A model generated the notes under the pieces. That model saw nothing but the letters and a program-made list of their open reading frames with translations. It had not been told where the DNA came from and ran no database searches. The translations under genes and the position numbers were made by a program. A DNA stretch of 32,523 bases from Pseudaeromonas sp041911695 (GTDB lineage: Bacteria; Pseudomonadota; Gammaproteobacteria; Enterobacterales; Aeromonadaceae): assembly GCA_041911695.1 (NCBI GenBank), contig JAYROM010000117.1, positions 1 through 32,523 on the forward strand, read 5' to 3'. This document shows positions 24,425 through 32,387 of the stretch, one piece after another. The first letter of the stretch is position 1, and every line of letters starts with the position of its first letter.

Positions 24425-25096
24425 ATGAAACCCATGTCACGCCTGATCCTGGCGGCCCTGACCCTGTGGCTGGCCGCCTGCTCTACCTACGAGGTCAAAC
24501 CGCCCAAGGACGACGATGCGGAGTGGAAACCGGCCGCGCCGCTGCCGGCCGCTGCGCGCGGCGAGGATGGCAGCCTGTATCGTCGCGACTATCAGTTCAC
24601 CCTGTTTCAGGACCGTCGCGCCTATCGGGTGGGCGATATCCTGACCGTGACCCTGGCGGAAAGTACCCAGTCGAGCAAGAAGGCGGCGACCAAGCTCGGC
24701 AAGACCAGCGATGTCGATCTGACGGCGCCGACCATCGGCGGCAAGAGTCGGAGCAATCTGGCGGTGAAAATGGGGATGGACAACTCGTTCGACGGATCCG
24801 CGACCTCCAGCCAACAAAACAGCCTGTCTGGCTATATCACGGTCACCGTGGCCGAGGTGCTGAACAACGGCGTGTTGCGCATTCGCGGCGAGAAGTGGAT
24901 CCGTCTCAACCAGGGCGATGAGTACCTGCGACTGAGCGGGACGGTGCGGGTTGAGGATATCGACCAGGCCAACCGCATCTCGTCGCAACGCATTGCCGAT
25001 GCGCATATTGCTTACGCCGGTCGTGGGGCGTTGGCCGACAGCAACCAGAATGGCTGGCTGAGCCGATTCTTCAACAGTGCGCTGTCACCGTTCTAG
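24425..25096 (+). CDS. flgH: Flagellar L-ring lipoprotein FlgH
   Basis: FlgH forms the outer-membrane L ring. The 223-residue protein begins MKPMSRLILAALTLWLAAC, a lipoprotein signal with lipobox LAAC (Cys19), then YRRDYQFTLFQDRRAYRVGDILTVTLAESTQSSKKA (DILTV is the FlgH hallmark) and the C-terminal IRGEKWIRLNQGDEYLRLSGTVRVEDIDQANRISSQRIADAHIAYAGRG. The frame is open further upstream (to 24362) but that would overlap flgG without a signal peptide. Starting at 24434 (MSRLI) is also possible. Confidence 0.95.
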   Translation: MKPMSRLILAALTLWLAACSTYEVKPPKDDDAEWKPAAPLPAAARGEDGSLYRRDYQFTLFQDRRAYRVGDILTVTLAESTQSSKKAATKLGKTSDVDLTAPTIGGKSRSNLAVKMGMDNSFDGSATSSQQNSLSGYITVTVAEVLNNGVLRIRGEKWIRLNQGDEYLRLSGTVRVEDIDQANRISSQRIADAHIAYAGRGALADSNQNGWLSRFFNSALSPF

Positions 25097-25108
25097 TCAG
25101 GAGAGCAG

Positions 25109-26227
25109 ATGAACCGCTTGATATGTTTACTGGCGTTGTTGTGCAGCGCCGCGGTCTCGGCGCGGGTCTCCCTGCCGGAGGTTCCGCGTAGCCGACCGTT
25201 GCTGGATATCGTCGATGTGCAGGGGGTGCGTGAGAACCTGCTGGTTGGTTATGGGCTGGTGGTGGGGTTGTCCGGCAGCGGTGATCGCAGCCAGGTGCAG
25301 TTTACCAGTCAGTCGATGACCAACATGCTCAAGCAGTTTGGGGTGCAGTTATCCGAAGGGACCGACCCCAAATTGAAGAACGTCGCAGCGGTGTCGGTGC
25401 AGGCACGCTTGCCGGCCTTCGGCGGGCGCGGTCAGAAGGTGGATATTACCGTCTCGTCGATTGGCGATGCCAAGAGCTTGCGTGGCGGCACCCTGCTGCT
25501 GACCCCGTTGCGCGGGGTGGATGGTGAGGTGTATGCGATTGCCCAGGGCAATCTGGTGGTTGGCGGGCTGAGTGCCGCAGGGCAGTCCGGTTCGTCGGTG
25601 ACCGTGAATGTGCCGACCAGCGGGATCATCCCGGAGGGCGGCATCATCGAGCGCGAGATACCGTCGACCTTTGCCGACAAGCCGCAGGTGGTGCTCAATC
25701 TGTTAAGCCCGAATTTCCGTACCGCCCGCAATGTTGAGCGCGCCATCAACCAGCGGCTGGGTCGGGTGGCGGAAGCCACCTCGCCGGGCACCGTGGTGGT
25801 CCGCGCGCCACAGGATCCGGGACAGCGGGTCGCCTTCCTGGCCCTGTTTGAGGATATCGATGTCGATATGGGGCGTGAGCGGCCGAAGGTGGTGTTCAAC
25901 AGCCGTACCGGCACCGTGGTGATCGGGCAGGACGTCAAGGTGACGCGTGCCGCAGTCAGCCATGGCAGTCTGACGGTGAGCATTACCGAGAGCCCGAACG
26001 TCAGCCAGCCGAATGCCATGTCCAACGGCCAGACCACCACCACGCCGAACACCAGCATTCAGGTGAATCATCCGCAACAGAACATGTTTATCTGGCCGGA
26101 AGGGACCTCGTTGCAGGTGATCGTCAAGGCCATCAACTCGCTCGGTGCCAACCCGGATGATCTGATGGCTATCTTGCAGGCGCTACATGAAGCCGGCGCG
26201 CTGGACGCCGATTTGATGGTGATTTGA
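25109..26227 (+). CDS. flgI: Flagellar P-ring protein FlgI
   Basis: FlgI forms the periplasmic P ring. The 372-residue protein has a cleavable signal peptide (MNRLICLLALLCSAAVSA), then PLLDIVDVQGVRENLLVGYGLVVGLSGSGDRSQVQFTSQSMTNML, KNVAAVSVQARLPAFGGRGQKVDITVSSIGDAKSLRGGTLLLTPLRG and the C-terminal LQVIVKAINSLGANPDDLMAILQALHEAGALDADLMVI. These are near-consensus FlgI blocks. AGGAGA precedes the ATG. Confidence 0.97.
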   Translation: MNRLICLLALLCSAAVSARVSLPEVPRSRPLLDIVDVQGVRENLLVGYGLVVGLSGSGDRSQVQFTSQSMTNMLKQFGVQLSEGTDPKLKNVAAVSVQARLPAFGGRGQKVDITVSSIGDAKSLRGGTLLLTPLRGVDGEVYAIAQGNLVVGGLSAAGQSGSSVTVNVPTSGIIPEGGIIEREIPSTFADKPQVVLNLLSPNFRTARNVERAINQRLGRVAEATSPGTVVVRAPQDPGQRVAFLALFEDIDVDMGRERPKVVFNSRTGTVVIGQDVKVTRAAVSHGSLTVSITESPNVSQPNAMSNGQTTTTPNTSIQVNHPQQNMFIWPEGTSLQVIVKAINSLGANPDDLMAILQALHEAGALDADLMVI

Positions 26228-26228
26228 G

Positions 26229-26675
26229 ATGCAGATTGAACAGAGCAGTATGCCCGACCTGAGTTTTTATCAGGACCTGCATGGGCTGGAGGCCATCAAG
26301 ACCAACCCGGACTCGCAGCAGGCGCTGTCCGGGGTCGCCCGTCAGTTCGAGGTGCAGTTTCTGCAGCAGGTGTTGCACCAGATGCGCGAGGCCAGTGATG
26401 CGCTGCAGGGCGATGACAGCCTGCTGAGCAGTGACACCCTACGTTTCTATCAGGAGATGAGCGACAGCCAACTGGCGATGGCGATGGCCAACCAGAACAG
26501 TACCGGGCTGCAGCAACAGATGGTGGCGCAGATGCAACATACGCTGTCTGCCGACAGCCGCAGTGCAGCGGACCGTGCCGCCCTGCTGCCATCGGCCGCG
26601 GTCACACCGTCTGCCAGTGTATCGACGCCGGTTTCCTCGGCGCTGTCCCGGTCGGCATTAAAGCCAGCGTCCTGA
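26229..26675 (+). CDS. flgJ: Short FlgJ, rod-assembly domain only
   Basis: FlgJ caps and assembles the rod. The 148-residue protein contains only the N-terminal rod domain: ALSGVARQFEVQFLQQVLHQMREASDALQGDDSLLSSDTLRFYQEMSDSQLAMAMANQNSTGLQQQMVAQM (about 32-102), with the conserved FE...(L/M)...MR and (F)Y..M.D.QLA patterns. The usual C-terminal glucosaminidase/muramidase domain (another 150-200 residues in enteric FlgJ) is absent; instead the chain ends in a Ser/Ala-rich tail and a stop. No frameshift is apparent: the following 82 nt before flgK do not code. It starts 1 nt after the flgI stop. Confidence 0.92.
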   Translation: MQIEQSSMPDLSFYQDLHGLEAIKTNPDSQQALSGVARQFEVQFLQQVLHQMREASDALQGDDSLLSSDTLRFYQEMSDSQLAMAMANQNSTGLQQQMVAQMQHTLSADSRSAADRAALLPSAAVTPSASVSTPVSSALSRSALKPAS

Positions 26676-26708
26676 GCGGTCGCTTATACCAGAGAGTTCA
26701 TCTATTCA

Positions 26709-26736
26709 CCGGTACGCCCAGTGCGTACCGGGTTTT
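26709..26736 (+). terminator. Hairpin with short T run between flgJ and flgK
   Basis: CCGGTACGC (26709-26717) and GCGTACCGG (26723-26731) form a perfect 9-bp stem with a 5-nt loop, followed by GTTTTC. It lies in the 82-nt gap between flgJ and flgK, the longest gap within the flgB-L run. The T run is short, so it may act as a weak terminator/attenuator or an mRNA-processing or stability element rather than a full stop. Confidence 0.5.
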
Positions 26737-26757
26737 CTGCCCGCGAGGAGCCCTGCC

Positions 26758-28062
26758 ATGTCCCTGATTTCTACCGCCGCCTCCGGGCTCAGCGCCACCC
26801 AGGTGGTGCTGAATGCCATCAGTAATAACGTGGCCAACTCCTCCACCGATGGCTACAGCCGGCGTACGGTGACCCTGACCAGTGTGGCCTCCGGCGGGGT
26901 GACCGCCAGTTCGGTCAATCGCGAGACCAGTTTTTATCTGCAGCAGCAAAACTGGAACAGCAACGCCGATGTGGGTTACTACACCGACTACAGCGAGTAT
27001 GCGTCCTATCTGGAGGAGCTGATGAGCAGCGACTCGCTGAACATCACCACCAACCTGAGCACCTTTTACTCCGCGTTGGAGGCGGCAAGTGCCTCGCCGG
27101 ATGATGACTCGCTGCGTACCGCCGTGTTGACCGATGCCGAGTCGCTGGCCACCTCCTTCAACTCCTTGTCCGGTTATCTGGACGAGATCAGTGACGAGGT
27201 CGACAGCGAAGTCAGCAGCTCGATGGATACGGTGAATAACCTGACCTCGCAGATTGCGGACCTGAACGCGCAGATCACCTCGCTGCAGAGTACCGGACAG
27301 GACACCAGCTCGCTGGAGGATACCCGTGATGCGGCGATCACCAGCCTAAGCTCGCTGGTCGAGATTGATGTCACCCAACAGGATGATGGCAGCTACACCA
27401 TTACCTTGCCGCAGGGGCAGACCCTGGTCAGTGGCAGCAGTGCCGGCAGCATGGCCTGGGATAGCACGAATGGGCTGACCGTCACCTATGGCTCGCAGAC
27501 CACCTCGGTCAGCGAGGAGATGTCGGGCAGCCTCGGCGGGCTGTTTGCCTTTGTGAACGATGTCCTCACCCCAACCCAGACCGCCCTGGATGACCTGGCG
27601 AGCTCGGTGGCTACCGCGCTCAATGACGCCCAGGCGGATGGTTATGACCTGGATGGGAACAGCGGGACGGATCTGTTTACCTGGGACAGCAGTGACCCGG
27701 CCGGTTCGCTGGCGGTGGTTGACAGTTTTACCAGTGATGATCTGGCTTTCTCCGGTTCGGCCACAGCAGGCAGTGGTGACAACACCAACCTGTTGGCGAT
27801 GCTCGATCTGGCCAGTGACCAAGAGTCGACTTACACCGCGCTGGTGACCAAGTTGGGGCAGTTGAGCAGCAACGCCTCCGACTCGCTGACCAGCACCACC
27901 GCGCTGCAGAGTACGCTGCAAGACAGTCTGGACTCGATCAGCGGGGTCAATCTGGATGAGGAAGCGGCCGATCTGGTCAGCTACCAGAACCTTTATTCGG
28001 CTAACTCCAAGGTATTGACCGTCGCTGACGAGTTGTTCGATACCTTGCTCAACATGTTCTGA
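26758..28062 (+). CDS. flgK: Hook-filament junction protein FlgK (HAP1)
   Basis: FlgK is the first junction protein between hook and filament. The 434-residue protein has the axial N-terminal sequence SLISTAASGLSATQVVLNAISNNVANSSTDGYSRRTV and the C-terminal DSLDSISGVNLDEEAADLVSYQNLYSANSKVLTVADELFDTLLNMF, both diagnostic of FlgK (ISGVNLDEEAA). The middle region is Ser/Thr/Asp-rich and coiled (LTSQIADLNAQITSLQ). At 434 residues it is compact compared with polar-type FlgK (about 550 in Salmonella). GAGGAG precedes the ATG. Export needs FlgN, encoded at 18419-18871. Confidence 0.95.
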   Translation: MSLISTAASGLSATQVVLNAISNNVANSSTDGYSRRTVTLTSVASGGVTASSVNRETSFYLQQQNWNSNADVGYYTDYSEYASYLEELMSSDSLNITTNLSTFYSALEAASASPDDDSLRTAVLTDAESLATSFNSLSGYLDEISDEVDSEVSSSMDTVNNLTSQIADLNAQITSLQSTGQDTSSLEDTRDAAITSLSSLVEIDVTQQDDGSYTITLPQGQTLVSGSSAGSMAWDSTNGLTVTYGSQTTSVSEEMSGSLGGLFAFVNDVLTPTQTALDDLASSVATALNDAQADGYDLDGNSGTDLFTWDSSDPAGSLAVVDSFTSDDLAFSGSATAGSGDNTNLLAMLDLASDQESTYTALVTKLGQLSSNASDSLTSTTALQSTLQDSLDSISGVNLDEEAADLVSYQNLYSANSKVLTVADELFDTLLNMF

Positions 28063-28073
28063 TCGGGGGCCCT

Positions 28074-28970
28074 ATGCGCGTCAGCTCTTCCCAAATGACC
28101 CGCCTGTTGCTGAACAGCATGCAGGACCAGTACAGCAAGTACTACGATATCGAGACCCAACTCTCGACCGGCTCGAGTATTAATGTGCCGTCGGACAATC
28201 CGATTGGTTATTCGCGGGTCAGCAACCTGACCACGCAGCAGAACAACCTGAACCAGTATCTGGATAATATCGACACCGCCAGCAGCCAACTCGATGCCTC
28301 AGAGACGCAGATGTCATCCATGACTGATGTCATCGGCTCGATTCGTGATCTGGTGGTGCAAGCGGCGAACGGCACCTATGACAGCGACGACCTGGCCGAT
28401 ATTGGTACCCAGGTCCAGTCCCTGCTCGACACCCTGGTGAGCTTGAGTAATGCCACTGATTCGAGCGGCAATTATCTGTTCTCTGGCAGCCAGTCGGACA
28501 CCGAGCCGGTGGTGTATGACGAGAGCACCGGCACCTATAGCTATGCCGGGGATGACTACCAGCGCGAGATCAGCGTCGGTGACGGCATCACGGTGGCCAG
28601 TACCGATAACCTGTCGGGGGTATTCTTCTCCGGCAGTAGCAATATCTTCAATGACCTCTCGGATCTGGTGACCTCCCTCTCTTCCGGCGATAACAGCACA
28701 GCGAGCAGCATGCTGGATACGATTGATGGTTATAGCAGTAATCTGAGCAGCGCGATTGCCAGCATCGGTGCGCGCTCCAACCAGCTGGATACCCTGTCTG
28801 ACGCGCATACCGAGACCCTGACCTACAGTGAGAACCTGAGTAACAGCATCTCTGAGGCGGACTATGCCGAGACCACGGTCTCTTCTGAGGAGATTTTAAC
28901 CACACTGCAGGTGACACAGCAGGTGCTGTCGAACATCATGGGCCTCAGTCTGTTTAATGAAATTGATTGA
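28074..28970 (+). CDS. flgL: Hook-filament junction protein FlgL (HAP3)
   Basis: FlgL is the second junction protein, with flagellin-like ends. The 298-residue protein starts MRVSSSQMTRLLLNSMQDQYSKYYDIETQLSTGSSINVPSDNPIGYSRVSNL and has the internal AANGTYDSDDLADIGTQVQSLLDTLVSLSNATDSSGNYLFSGSQSDTEP block and a flagellin-type C-terminal helix (DYAETTVSSEEILTTLQVTQQVLSNIMGLSLFNEID). Length is normal (about 300). It lies 11 nt after flgK and touches the next gene. Confidence 0.95.
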   Translation: MRVSSSQMTRLLLNSMQDQYSKYYDIETQLSTGSSINVPSDNPIGYSRVSNLTTQQNNLNQYLDNIDTASSQLDASETQMSSMTDVIGSIRDLVVQAANGTYDSDDLADIGTQVQSLLDTLVSLSNATDSSGNYLFSGSQSDTEPVVYDESTGTYSYAGDDYQREISVGDGITVASTDNLSGVFFSGSSNIFNDLSDLVTSLSSGDNSTASSMLDTIDGYSSNLSSAIASIGARSNQLDTLSDAHTETLTYSENLSNSISEADYAETTVSSEEILTTLQVTQQVLSNIMGLSLFNEID

Positions 28971-28981
28971 GTGAGCCGTTG

Positions 28982-30145
28982 ATGACGCTATCCAGCACCA
29001 CTTCTGCGACCCCTTCGGACGCCACCGCACTCACCTCAGCGTGGGCGCCGGCGACGGATGCCGCGCCTGCGCTGCAGGATAGCCAGGCCAGCCAGGCGCT
29101 GGCCGTCACCCGGGGCAGTACCCAGACCGCCACCGACAGCGCGACCGAGGCCGGTGCCAGTGGTGAAGTCACCGATAGCACACAGTCCAGCGGTACCTCA
29201 GGTATCAGCTCCGACACCGCCCTGACCGGGCAGAGTAGCGACTGGGTCGAGCAGTTCCAGAGCTGGTCGGTGCTCGGCGAGGCACAGTCAACGGTGGCCG
29301 ATACCCAGGCCAGTGAGGCCGGGTTGCAGCGGGCCTACCGCCAGTTGCAGCAACTCAATCGTCAGCTGGATCAGGACAGCAGCCAGGCCGATCAACTGGC
29401 CGAACAGCTGCAGCAACTCGACCAGAGCCTGCAGCAGAGCGGTAGCCTGACCGGCGACCTGCAATCGACCGCCCTGTCGGACACCGGGGCCACCCAACAG
29501 TACACGCTGAGCAAAGTTGATCTGTTGTCGGCGCGGCCGAGTGATGAGCAGTTGCGCATCTATTTCCCGGCCAGCCGCAGTGGTGTCACCGTCAACCTGA
29601 CTGCGGGCAGTAGCGGTCAGGAGGTCGCCGACACCCTCGATAGCGCGCTGCAGAAAGAGGGGATTTCTGTCGACCTGAATGAGGCCGGTGAGTTGACCTT
29701 CAGTGCTGGCAGCAGTGACGTGCGCAAGCTCAGTCAGCCGGTGTTGATGTCCGGGCAGGGGATCCGCGTGCCGGCCGGCAATGCGGTCAGTGTGCGGTTG
29801 CAAGCCCAACAGAGCAGCCTGGGGGCGCTGGCTACTGCGGTCAGCGGCGCGAGTACCCGTCAGCAGAAACAGGCGGTACAGCAGCAGATCCAGAGCCTGC
29901 AGCAGCAGATTTTACAGACGGTGCAGCAGTTACGCGGCTATCGGCAACAGGTGGTGCAGGATTCAACACAACTGGCGGTGCAGACCCTCTCCGGTAGCAG
30001 CGACAGCAGCAGTTTGCAGCAATCACGGCAGGCGGTGCAGCAAGCGATCGGGCAAAGTGATTTCTCCTCGGTCAGCACCGCCCTGCAGGCGCAGGCCAAC
30101 CTCTCCAGCCAGACCGTGGTAGCGCTACTGAGTCCGTTGTCCTGA
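28982..30145 (+). CDS. lafW: LafW-like putative hook-associated protein of the lateral flagellum
   Basis: Exact function is not established from sequence. The 387-residue protein (ATG at 28982; the frame also allows TTG at 28967) has a Ser/Thr/Ala-rich N-terminal third with no signal peptide, a Gln-rich coiled coil (about 115-150), a compact region at about 175-275 (YTLSKVDLLSARPSDEQLRIYFP ... GISVDLNEAGELTFSAG) that resembles a flagellin IN-type motif, and a second Gln-rich helical stretch (about 295-340). No membrane segments. It lies 11 nt after flgL in the operon, where lateral and Flag-2 loci carry lafW. An alternative is a divergent FliK (hook-length control), but I see no typical FliK C-terminal domain. 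The symbol is tentative. Confidence 0.5.
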   Translation: MTLSSTTSATPSDATALTSAWAPATDAAPALQDSQASQALAVTRGSTQTATDSATEAGASGEVTDSTQSSGTSGISSDTALTGQSSDWVEQFQSWSVLGEAQSTVADTQASEAGLQRAYRQLQQLNRQLDQDSSQADQLAEQLQQLDQSLQQSGSLTGDLQSTALSDTGATQQYTLSKVDLLSARPSDEQLRIYFPASRSGVTVNLTAGSSGQEVADTLDSALQKEGISVDLNEAGELTFSAGSSDVRKLSQPVLMSGQGIRVPAGNAVSVRLQAQQSSLGALATAVSGASTRQQKQAVQQQIQSLQQQILQTVQQLRGYRQQVVQDSTQLAVQTLSGSSDSSSLQQSRQAVQQAIGQSDFSSVSTALQAQANLSSQTVVALLSPLS

Positions 30146-30156
30146 TGGTTGCTGGG

Positions 30157-31647
30157 CTAATCCTGCGTCCCAAATCGCGCGTGTAGCGCCGCACTGACCT
30201 GTTGCAAGACCGGCAGCCAGTGGCCGGCCTGTTGCTGGCGGAACAGCCGGGTCTGCTGATACCAGGGGGTATCGTCGCGGTCGGTCAACCAGCGCCAGTC
30301 AGCATGGTAGGCCAGCAGCAACCAGACCGGGACCCCCAATGCGCCGGCCAGATGGGCAACGCTGGTATCCACACTGATCAACAGGTCCAACTGCTGGCAC
30401 AGCCCGGCGGTGTCTGCAAAATCAGTCAAGGCGCGGGGCAGGTTGCGCAGATGCGGGGTGGTCATCATCAGCGACACGTCCCGGCTATCGGGCTGTTTTT
30501 GCAGCGGAATATAGGTCAATCCGGGGGGCAAGGCGGCCAGTAGCAGGGCCAGATCCAGGCTGCGCTGGGCATCTTGGTGATGCTGCGGATTGCCGGCCCA
30601 GACCAGTCCAATGCGTGGGCCGGGGTGTGTCGCCAACCAGGATTGCCAGTCGGTCACGCTGGCCGCGGGGGCCTGCAGCCAGCCCTCGGCAGCGGGAATA
30701 TTCTCGGTCGAGATCCCGAGTGGGGCCGGCAAGCTCATCAGCGAGATTTGTGCATCACAACCGGGAACATCAGCGCTCGGCGCCAACACCTGCTCGACCG
30801 GCAGATTGGCCAGCAGACGATGGAGTGTCGGTTGGGCACGCAGGGTGACGCGCGCCCCCTGCGCCCGCAAGGCCAGGATAAAACGGGAAAATTGCAAGGT
30901 ATCACCGAAACCCTGTTCGGCATCGACCAGCAGATGCTGGCCGGCACACGCCGGCCCCACCCATTCGGGGGCCTGACGCGACAGGCGCGCCAAGGCGACC
31001 GCCGGGTAATCCCAACGCGCCTCATACTGCGGCCAGCCCCGGGCCCAGTCACCGACGGTCAGCCAGGCGATGGCCAGGGCAAACCGGGCACCATGATGGG
31101 CCGGCGCCAGGGTCAATACTGTCTCATACGCCTGAATGGCCTCCGGCCAGCGGCGCAGACTGGCCAGCGCGACGCCACGGTTGAAGCGTGCCTCCAGATA
31201 TTCAGGGCGCAGCGCCAGAGCCCAGTCGTAACTGGCCAGCGCCTGCTCGGCGTGACCGAGTTCGAGCAGCAGGATGGCGCGGTTATTATGCGCCTGCACA
31301 TGGTCAGGCTGCAGAGCGATGGTCGCGTCGTAACAGTGGAGTGCGGCTGTGGGCTGACCCAACTGCTCCAGGGTCAAGCCAAGGTTATAGTGTGCCGCGG
31401 CCAACTGCGGGTCATGGCCGATGGCCTGACGGAACCAGTGTGCCGCCTGCGCCAATTCTGCCTGCTGATAGGCCAGGATGCCGCGCCATAACATGGCGTC
31501 CACCAACTGCGGATCGTAGCTCAGGGCGCGCTCCAGCGCGGCCACGGCCTGTTCGGCCTGCTGCCGACGATGCAGTCGCAAGCCGCGGCGCAACCAGCGC
31601 TCGGCGGCCAGGGTATCGTCGCGGGAGGACGGGGCGGCGGCAGTCAT
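30157..31647 (-). CDS. TPR-repeat glycosyltransferase-like protein (GT9/GT41-type C-terminus)
   Basis: The 496-residue protein has an N-terminal array of tetratricopeptide repeats (about residues 14-215, for example AMLWRGILAYQQAELAQAAHWFRQAIGHDPQ and AHYNLGLTLEQLGQPTAALHCYDATIALQPD), then a glycosyltransferase-B-like domain: GIGLVWAGNP-type strand (RIGLVWAGNPQHHQDAQRSL) and the sugar-nucleotide site motif SVDTSVAHLAGALGVPVWLLL (425-445), as in ADP-heptose transferase and O-GlcNAc-type families. It lacks signal peptide and membrane helices, so it is cytosolic. It converges on the lafW-like gene, 11 nt apart, and follows a second, truncated copy by 5 nt. A role in flagellin glycosylation is suggested by location only. 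Confidence 0.8.
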   Translation of the reverse strand: MTAAAPSSRDDTLAAERWLRRGLRLHRRQQAEQAVAALERALSYDPQLVDAMLWRGILAYQQAELAQAAHWFRQAIGHDPQLAAAHYNLGLTLEQLGQPTAALHCYDATIALQPDHVQAHNNRAILLLELGHAEQALASYDWALALRPEYLEARFNRGVALASLRRWPEAIQAYETVLTLAPAHHGARFALAIAWLTVGDWARGWPQYEARWDYPAVALARLSRQAPEWVGPACAGQHLLVDAEQGFGDTLQFSRFILALRAQGARVTLRAQPTLHRLLANLPVEQVLAPSADVPGCDAQISLMSLPAPLGISTENIPAAEGWLQAPAASVTDWQSWLATHPGPRIGLVWAGNPQHHQDAQRSLDLALLLAALPPGLTYIPLQKQPDSRDVSLMMTTPHLRNLPRALTDFADTAGLCQQLDLLISVDTSVAHLAGALGVPVWLLLAYHADWRWLTDRDDTPWYQQTRLFRQQQAGHWLPVLQQVSAALHARFGTQD

Positions 31648-31652
31648 CGGGG

Positions 31653-32387
31653 TCAGTGTCCGGTTGGCAGCACAGCGGGCTGCAGCTCAGGATAGGCTTG
31701 CAGCAGTGCTTGTGCCAGCGCTTGTAACGGTCGCTGCCAGTCACCATGTGCCGGCTGGCGCCACAGCCGTGCGCCGGCATACCACGGCGAGTCATCACGA
31801 CCGAGTAGCCAACGCCAGTCCGGGTTATGGGGCAACAGCACCCACAGTGGGCAGCCGACCGCACCGGCCAGATGTGCCACGCTGGTGTCGACGCTGATCA
31901 CCAGATCCAGGCTGGCACACAAGGCCGCCGTGTCAGCAAAATCCTGTTTCTCCGGCTGCGCGATGCGATGCGACGACTGGCTGGCCAGCAGCGCGGCATC
32001 GTCGGCACGGATATCTTTTTGCACCACCACATAGTTGAGGTGCGGCGGCAGCACGGCCAGCAAGTCAGCCAGCGCCAGACTACGCTCATGGTCGTTTTTA
32101 TGAGTGCTGTTGCCACTCCAGGCCAGACCAATCCGTACCCGTCCGTTGCCACCTAGTTGCTGTTGCCACCAGGTCACCAGTCCGGAAGGTGCACTCAAAT
32201 AGCCGGCACGTCCAAACTCGGATTCCTTATTGATACCGAGCAGATAAGGCAGGCTCATTAGCGTGATGGCATAGTCCGGAGCAGAAATTTCCCCTGTGGT
32301 GATGTGGATGCGTGAGTCCAGACTTTCCAATAGCCGGGTTAATGATTGCGGTGCAATCAACCACACCTCGGCGCCCATATCAGCTAG
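31653..32387 (-). pseudogene. 5'-truncated TPR-glycosyltransferase paralogue, cut by an IS5-family element
   Basis: The remaining frame encodes about 244 residues corresponding to the glycosyltransferase half of its neighbour: MGAEVWLIAPQSLTRLL aligns with GARVTLRAQPTLHRLL, and RIGLAWSGNSTHKNDHERSL, SVDTSVAHLAGAVGCPLWVLL and NPDWRWLLGRDDSPWY follow in the same order. The upstream part, probably with TPR repeats, is missing: the IS element begins at 32388, directly against this sequence. The open frame continues 15 nt into the IS end to a TTG, which is unlikely to be a genuine start. The missing 5' part may lie beyond the IS element. Confidence 0.85.
32384..32387. repeat. Probable target-site copy CTAG flanking the IS5-family insertion
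   Basis: The four bases before the IS end are CTAG, which fits the YTAR target duplicated by IS5. The matching copy would lie at the right end, outside the window. Confidence 0.6.

Noticed and set aside
28982..30145. Gene after flgL as FliK hook-length control protein
   Set aside because: Low-complexity Gln/Ser-rich sequence is FliK-like, but the usual C-terminal FliK domain is not visible and the position fits lafW better. Not fully excluded.
4543..30145. Main polar flagellar cluster
   Set aside because: The gene order, LafK-type regulator placed between flhA and fliE, absence of flhF/flhG/fleQ-type genes, the short FliM and the single-domain FlgJ all point to a lateral (secondary) system.
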